A stretch of DNA of 64,000 nucleotides from Candidatus Peregrinibacteria bacterium GW2011_GWF2_43_17. GTDB taxonomy: Bacteria > Patescibacteriota > Gracilibacteria > UBA1369 > UBA12470. The position numbers and the translations under genes were made by a program. Position 1 is the first letter of the stretch. Each line of letters begins with the position of its first letter. The stretch covers positions 51,999 through 115,998 of the forward strand of contig LCFW01000006.1 in NCBI GenBank assembly GCA_000999315.1, in the 5' to 3' direction. Below the pieces are notes generated by a model. That model had not been told where the DNA came from. It saw only the letters and a program-made list of their open reading frames with translations, and did not search any database. Of this stretch, positions 60,793 through 64,000 are shown in pieces.

Positions 60793-62022
60793 ATGGAAAC
60801 AGTCATGGGCTCAAAAAAGTCCAACAAAAAAAAGATAGCCTTACTTATCGCTGTAGTGGTTATCCTCGGGGTTGTATTATTCGGAACGGCGACAAATTAC
60901 ATGGGGGCGCTGAAGATAAAAACAGGTAGTACTTCCGGCACGAAAATAGCATCGGTGCCAACAACTCTAACGATAGTTGGAAGCACGGTTTATTCCCAGG
61001 AAGATCAAATCGCGGCTCAAGAAGAGAATAATTTATTGATCGCGGTATTTAAGGCTACGGCAATAGGAGAAGATTGGACTATTTCAAAACTTTCATTTTC
61101 ACCAACGGATTCCGGAGGAACAAATGCAGCCAATTTGGTGGACTGTATTGATTCGATGACGCTTCAGGATGGTACCTCGACAAGCGTTACGGCTACAAAA
61201 TCCGGTTCGATTTTTACCTTTTCGGGGATGAATATGTTGGTACCGGAAGATGATTCGATATACATCGAACTATACGCCGATCTTGCTACGCATAGTAACG
61301 ATGGTGGCGGCTTGGACAGCGACGACGCCTTATATTTCACATTAAGCAGAAATGATTTCGAGGCAACGGGCACCACATCGGGTAAATTTACGGCAATTTC
61401 AAGTGCTACAACAACAAATGCAACTTATGTTTATAGATCAACCCCGACAGTAGCAAATGCCACAAGCTTGGGGACGTCATTGATTGCCGGAGCTGACCAG
61501 GAAGTATATAGGTTTACGGTTGCGGCCGACTCGGAAGGAGATATCATATTGGGATATATGTCTCTGCAAACCGTTGTAAGCGGTATCGAAACATCAAACG
61601 ACCTCGGTTACGATATCAGCCATTGGCAAATTAGAGAACATGGGACGGGCGCTATTCTTGGCGAAGGAGGATACTACGATCCGGATCAAGCCACCTATTT
61701 GGATTTAACAATGGGCGGAACAACCGACGGAGTTACTATCCCTGCGGGGACAAGCAAGACTTTCTCGGTATTCACGGACATATATGAAGATGACGATATT
61801 GGCACAATGGCAACAATCAGTACGCGGATTTACGAAGATCGTTCTCACGAAGATACGGATGGTTTAAACAACATTGTCGCAAGCGGACTTGATAATATGA
61901 TTGTCGGAATTGTTTGGTCGGATTTGGGTTCAGCCTCGGGGTCACACGGAACAGGCATTGATGAATGGATGAACGGCTATAAAGTGCAGGGCATGCCGGT
62001 TTCTTACACGACCTTGTCTTAA
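60793..62022 (+). CDS. Membrane-anchored paralogue of the S-layer protein's last module
   Basis: This 409-residue protein has an N-terminal membrane anchor (KKKIALLIAVVVILGVVLFG) instead of a cleavable signal plus SLH domains. The outside part aligns by eye with the last module of the proteins at 51880 and 39064. Shared segments are LVPEDDSIYIELYADLATH, ATYVYRSTPTVANATSLGTS, IAGADQEVYRFTVAAD and a C-terminus EWMNGYKVQGMPVSYTTLS. Probably a membrane-proximal partner or receptor of the surface layer. An ATG at 60805 is an alternative start. Confidence 0.85.
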   Translation: METVMGSKKSNKKKIALLIAVVVILGVVLFGTATNYMGALKIKTGSTSGTKIASVPTTLTIVGSTVYSQEDQIAAQEENNLLIAVFKATAIGEDWTISKLSFSPTDSGGTNAANLVDCIDSMTLQDGTSTSVTATKSGSIFTFSGMNMLVPEDDSIYIELYADLATHSNDGGGLDSDDALYFTLSRNDFEATGTTSGKFTAISSATTTNATYVYRSTPTVANATSLGTSLIAGADQEVYRFTVAADSEGDIILGYMSLQTVVSGIETSNDLGYDISHWQIREHGTGAILGEGGYYDPDQATYLDLTMGGTTDGVTIPAGTSKTFSVFTDIYEDDDIGTMATISTRIYEDRSHEDTDGLNNIVASGLDNMIVGIVWSDLGSASGSHGTGIDEWMNGYKVQGMPVSYTTLS

Positions 62023-62197
62023 ATATAAAAATCACACACACAACAAAAAAGGCTCTCCCGATAAGGATTGAAGAAATCTTTTATCTGATACCAATTCGCG
62101 ATCAAATTTTGAAGGCAAGTTTCGTCTAAATTATATAGCCGACAGATACAGATGTCAGTAAAAACGGGAGACGAAAATCACCATAATTGTGCATTTC

Positions 62198-62218
62198 TAC
62201 GGTCTACCCCCTACGTCC
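62198..62218. repeat. Short 7-bp-period array (TACGGTC), three units
   Basis: Three 7-base units in register at the 3' end of ahcY; the array provides its TAG stop codon. It matches the array at 55990. Confidence 0.5.
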
Positions 62219-63461
62219 CCTCCTGCCACCCCGCCAAATACTTAATCTGCTCCTCGGTCAATTCGTCAATTTCAACGCCCATCGCCTCAAGTTGCAATCC
62301 GGCTATGAAATCGTCAACCTCTTCCGGTAACTGATGTACATCGATCGACAACTTGCCTTTATTTTTCACCAAAAACTCGCAAGCCAAAGCTTGTCCGCAG
62401 AAAGAAAGAGACATCACTTCGCTCGGATGTCCTTCCGCCGCCGCGAGGTTCACAAGCCTGCCTTCGCCCGCAACGAACAACACCTTTCCATCCAAAACAT
62501 ATTCGTCAAAATAATGTCTGACCCTTCGCTTCGAACTTGCCGCTTTTTCGAGAGCTTTCATGTCGATCTCATTATCGAAATGTCCAGAATTCGCCATAAT
62601 CGCAGCTTCTTTCATCTGTTTCATGTGTTCGAGACGGATAACGTTTTTATCGCCCGTAACGGTTATAAAAATATCGCCAAGCTTACACGCATCTTCCATT
62701 TTCATAACGCGGAAGCCGTCCATTTGAGCCTGTAAAGCACAGAAATTATCAACTTCGGTGACAATGACATTTGCGCCCATCCCGCGACCTCGCAGAGAGC
62801 AACCTTTTCCACAACTTCCATATCCCAAAACGACAAGAGTTTTTCCGGCAAACAAAATATTCGAAGCCCTGATAATTCCGTCCAAAGTGGATTGGCCGGT
62901 CCCATAATAGTTGTCCATCAAATGCTTGGTTTTGTTGTCATTTACGGCAACCATCGGGTACTTGAGTGCGCCGTCTCGCATCATTGATTTCAATCTGATT
63001 ATTCCGGTTGTTGTCTCTTCACATCCGCCAATAATATCTTTTATCAATTCGGGATGTTTTAAGTGGATTTCAGAGACGAGATCGCAACCGTCGTCTATCG
63101 TTATATTTGGTTTAAAATCTATAATGCGATTTACATACTTGTAATAATCCTCTTTGGATTCGCCCTTGTAGCCGTAAACCTTCACGCCGTCTTTTGCCAT
63201 TGAGGCCGCGACATCGTCTTGAGTGGAGAGAGGATTACATCCGGTAATCGCAACATCCGCACCTCCGGCAATCAGCGTTTCCACGAGATTGGCAGTCTCT
63301 TTTGTAATGTGCAAAGCCATGCCTATTCGCAGTCCTTTGAGAGGTTTTTCTTTTGAAAATCTTTCTTTGACCTTCATAAGCGCGCCCATATTTCTGCGTG
63401 CAACTTCGATATTCATCTGCCCTTGATTGGCGAGAGAAATATCTTTGACTTCATAATCCAT
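62211..63461 (-). CDS. ahcY: Adenosylhomocysteinase
   Basis: This 416-residue enzyme hydrolyses S-adenosylhomocysteine, which relieves inhibition of methyltransferases. TGCNPLSTQDDVAASMA, TTTGIIRLKSMM, the NAD-binding LVVLGYGSCGKGCSLRGRGMGANVIVTEVD and the C-terminal GRLVNLAAAEGHPSEVMSLSF are intact. It is shorter than the about 465-residue proteobacterial form, as in archaea and Thermotoga. It has its own promoter upstream. Confidence 0.95.
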   Translation of the reverse strand: MDYEVKDISLANQGQMNIEVARRNMGALMKVKERFSKEKPLKGLRIGMALHITKETANLVETLIAGGADVAITGCNPLSTQDDVAASMAKDGVKVYGYKGESKEDYYKYVNRIIDFKPNITIDDGCDLVSEIHLKHPELIKDIIGGCEETTTGIIRLKSMMRDGALKYPMVAVNDNKTKHLMDNYYGTGQSTLDGIIRASNILFAGKTLVVLGYGSCGKGCSLRGRGMGANVIVTEVDNFCALQAQMDGFRVMKMEDACKLGDIFITVTGDKNVIRLEHMKQMKEAAIMANSGHFDNEIDMKALEKAASSKRRVRHYFDEYVLDGKVLFVAGEGRLVNLAAAEGHPSEVMSLSFCGQALACEFLVKNKGKLSIDVHQLPEEVDDFIAGLQLEAMGVEIDELTEEQIKYLAGWQEGT

Positions 63462-63489
63462 AAATTTAGTTTAAAAATAAAGCGGGGAA

Positions 63490-63518
63490 ACTATAACATA
63501 AAAAGAGGAAACTATTAA
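63490..63518 (-). promoter_or_regulatory. ahcY promoter
   Basis: On the minus strand TTAATA and extended TGTTATAGT, spacer 17. No SAH riboswitch core was seen in the leader. Confidence 0.5.
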
Positions 63519-63537
63519 AATCAATATTTTTCGCGTT

Positions 63538-64000
63538 TCATCCCGTCTTATACGCCTGCACCATCTTGTCCACCTCGTATTTGGGGTTTGTTTGGTCCGG
63601 GAAAGTGAGCAGTTGCCACTCGTAAGGTTGCTTCTCTTCGTTGGCGATGAGCCCGAGATGGCAGAGGTCGTGATGGGCCTTGCAGAGATGGGTGATGTTG
63701 TCGGGGTGGTGCTCGTTGGTTAGGGAGAATCTCTTGGTGTGGTGAAATTCTACTGCGGGTTTGTTGCAATCGGGATGGGCACAGATGCCGTTGGTTTTGG
63801 TGGCAACGTGTTTCTTGATGGCGACGGAGATGTATGGCGAATCTGTTTTTACGGGTTCGGGCTTGGGTTGTACTTCAACTTCATCCATGAACTTCTCAAG
63901 CAGAATTTCGAAGTCGGCTCTCTTCTTGAACGCTTCGAATCTCTTGGCGAGTTTTGAGTTAAGTTTGATCGTCACCTCCTGTTCATCGGCCGTCCCGGGA
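63538..64000 (-). CDS. HNH endonuclease domain protein, 5' end beyond the window
   Basis: The frame stays open to the right edge. The HNH motif reads GICAHPDCNKPAVEFHH, then NITHLCKAHHDLCH, with two Cys pairs that would bind zinc. Upstream of the nuclease part is a helical region (TIKLNSKLAKRFEAFKKRADF), as in many HNH proteins of Patescibacteria that carry a longer N-terminal part. A GTG at 63975 could be a start, but AGGAGG abuts it too closely, so the gene is treated as truncated by the window. Function unknown; such proteins are often thought to belong to mobile or defence contexts. Confidence 0.7.
   Translation of the reverse strand, partial: PGTADEQEVTIKLNSKLAKRFEAFKKRADFEILLEKFMDEVEVQPKPEPVKTDSPYISVAIKKHVATKTNGICAHPDCNKPAVEFHHTKRFSLTNEHHPDNITHLCKAHHDLCHLGLIANEEKQPYEWQLLTFPDQTNPKYEVDKMVQAYKTG

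Noticed and set aside
62023..62210. SAM/SAH riboswitch near ahcY
   Set aside because: The region lies downstream of ahcY. A TCTCCCG/CGGGAGA long-range pair exists, but the known riboswitch cores are not present, and none is in the true leader at 63462-63537.

Overview
The window looks like chromosome from a Patescibacteria (CPR) bacterium, most plausibly Peregrinibacteria or a close relative. I infer this from gene content, not from a marker tree. Genes are densely packed, and many CPR-type small membrane and zinc-ribbon proteins of unknown role are present. Several secreted proteins carry S-layer-homology (SLH) domains. RecA, RecX, DprA, PilB and NusA are encoded, and so are biosynthetic genes that most CPR lineages lack: purL, purQ, purM, pabA, pabBC, ahcY, gdhA and an ADP-heptose pathway. 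TGA ends ordinary genes (mscS, the HTH gene at 47672), so the UGA-to-glycine code of Gracilibacteria and Absconditabacteria does not apply.

Layout. 1-6.4 kb: a truncated DUF475 membrane protein, a metallopeptidase-like protein, MscS, a DEAD-box helicase, a large winged-helix/coiled-coil protein and two tRNA-Ser genes. 6.4-13.4 kb: a CDP-archaeol-synthase-like enzyme, PABA synthesis (pabA and fused pabBC), a VIT1-like transporter, a carbonic-anhydrase-like protein, a membrane-anchored protein and a third tRNA-Ser. 13.4-19.1 kb: a CtpA-like protease, YmdB, a UvrD/PcrA helicase and an L,D-transpeptidase. 19.3-23.4 kb: a 1346-residue secreted protein built of tyrosine- and cysteine-rich repeats with three C-terminal SLH domains. 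23.5-27.5 kb: nrdR-dgt, a second SLH protein and a solitary HsdR_N-type protein. 27.6-36.3 kb: Xer recombinase, FtsE, DprA, PilB, NusA and recA-recX. 36.5-48.9 kb: NAD kinase, purM/purQ/purL, a surface protein, an SLH-anchored C39-like protein, glutamate dehydrogenase, an HTH protein and a RelE/RHH toxin-antitoxin pair. 49-51.9 kb: tRNA-Lys, DnaJ, and a long protein-free tract around tRNA-Glu that looks like structured RNA. 51.9-62 kb: the probable main S-layer protein, a seven-gene ADP-heptose/glycosyltransferase operon, and a paralogue of the C-terminal part of the S-layer protein. 62.2-64 kb: ahcY and an HNH protein cut by the window edge.

The cell-envelope theme dominates. Four SLH proteins, three nested paralogues sharing a conserved C-terminal motif, an L,D-transpeptidase and a heptose locus placed between two S-layer paralogues suggest an S-layer that may be glycosylated with heptose. 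The most novel items are the Tyr/Cys-repeat SLH protein; a family of roughly 95-125 bp structured elements whose inverted-repeat arms contain the stop codons of the genes they follow (three copies); six degenerate 7- or 8-bp-period arrays at gene boundaries; and the structured tract around tRNA-Glu.
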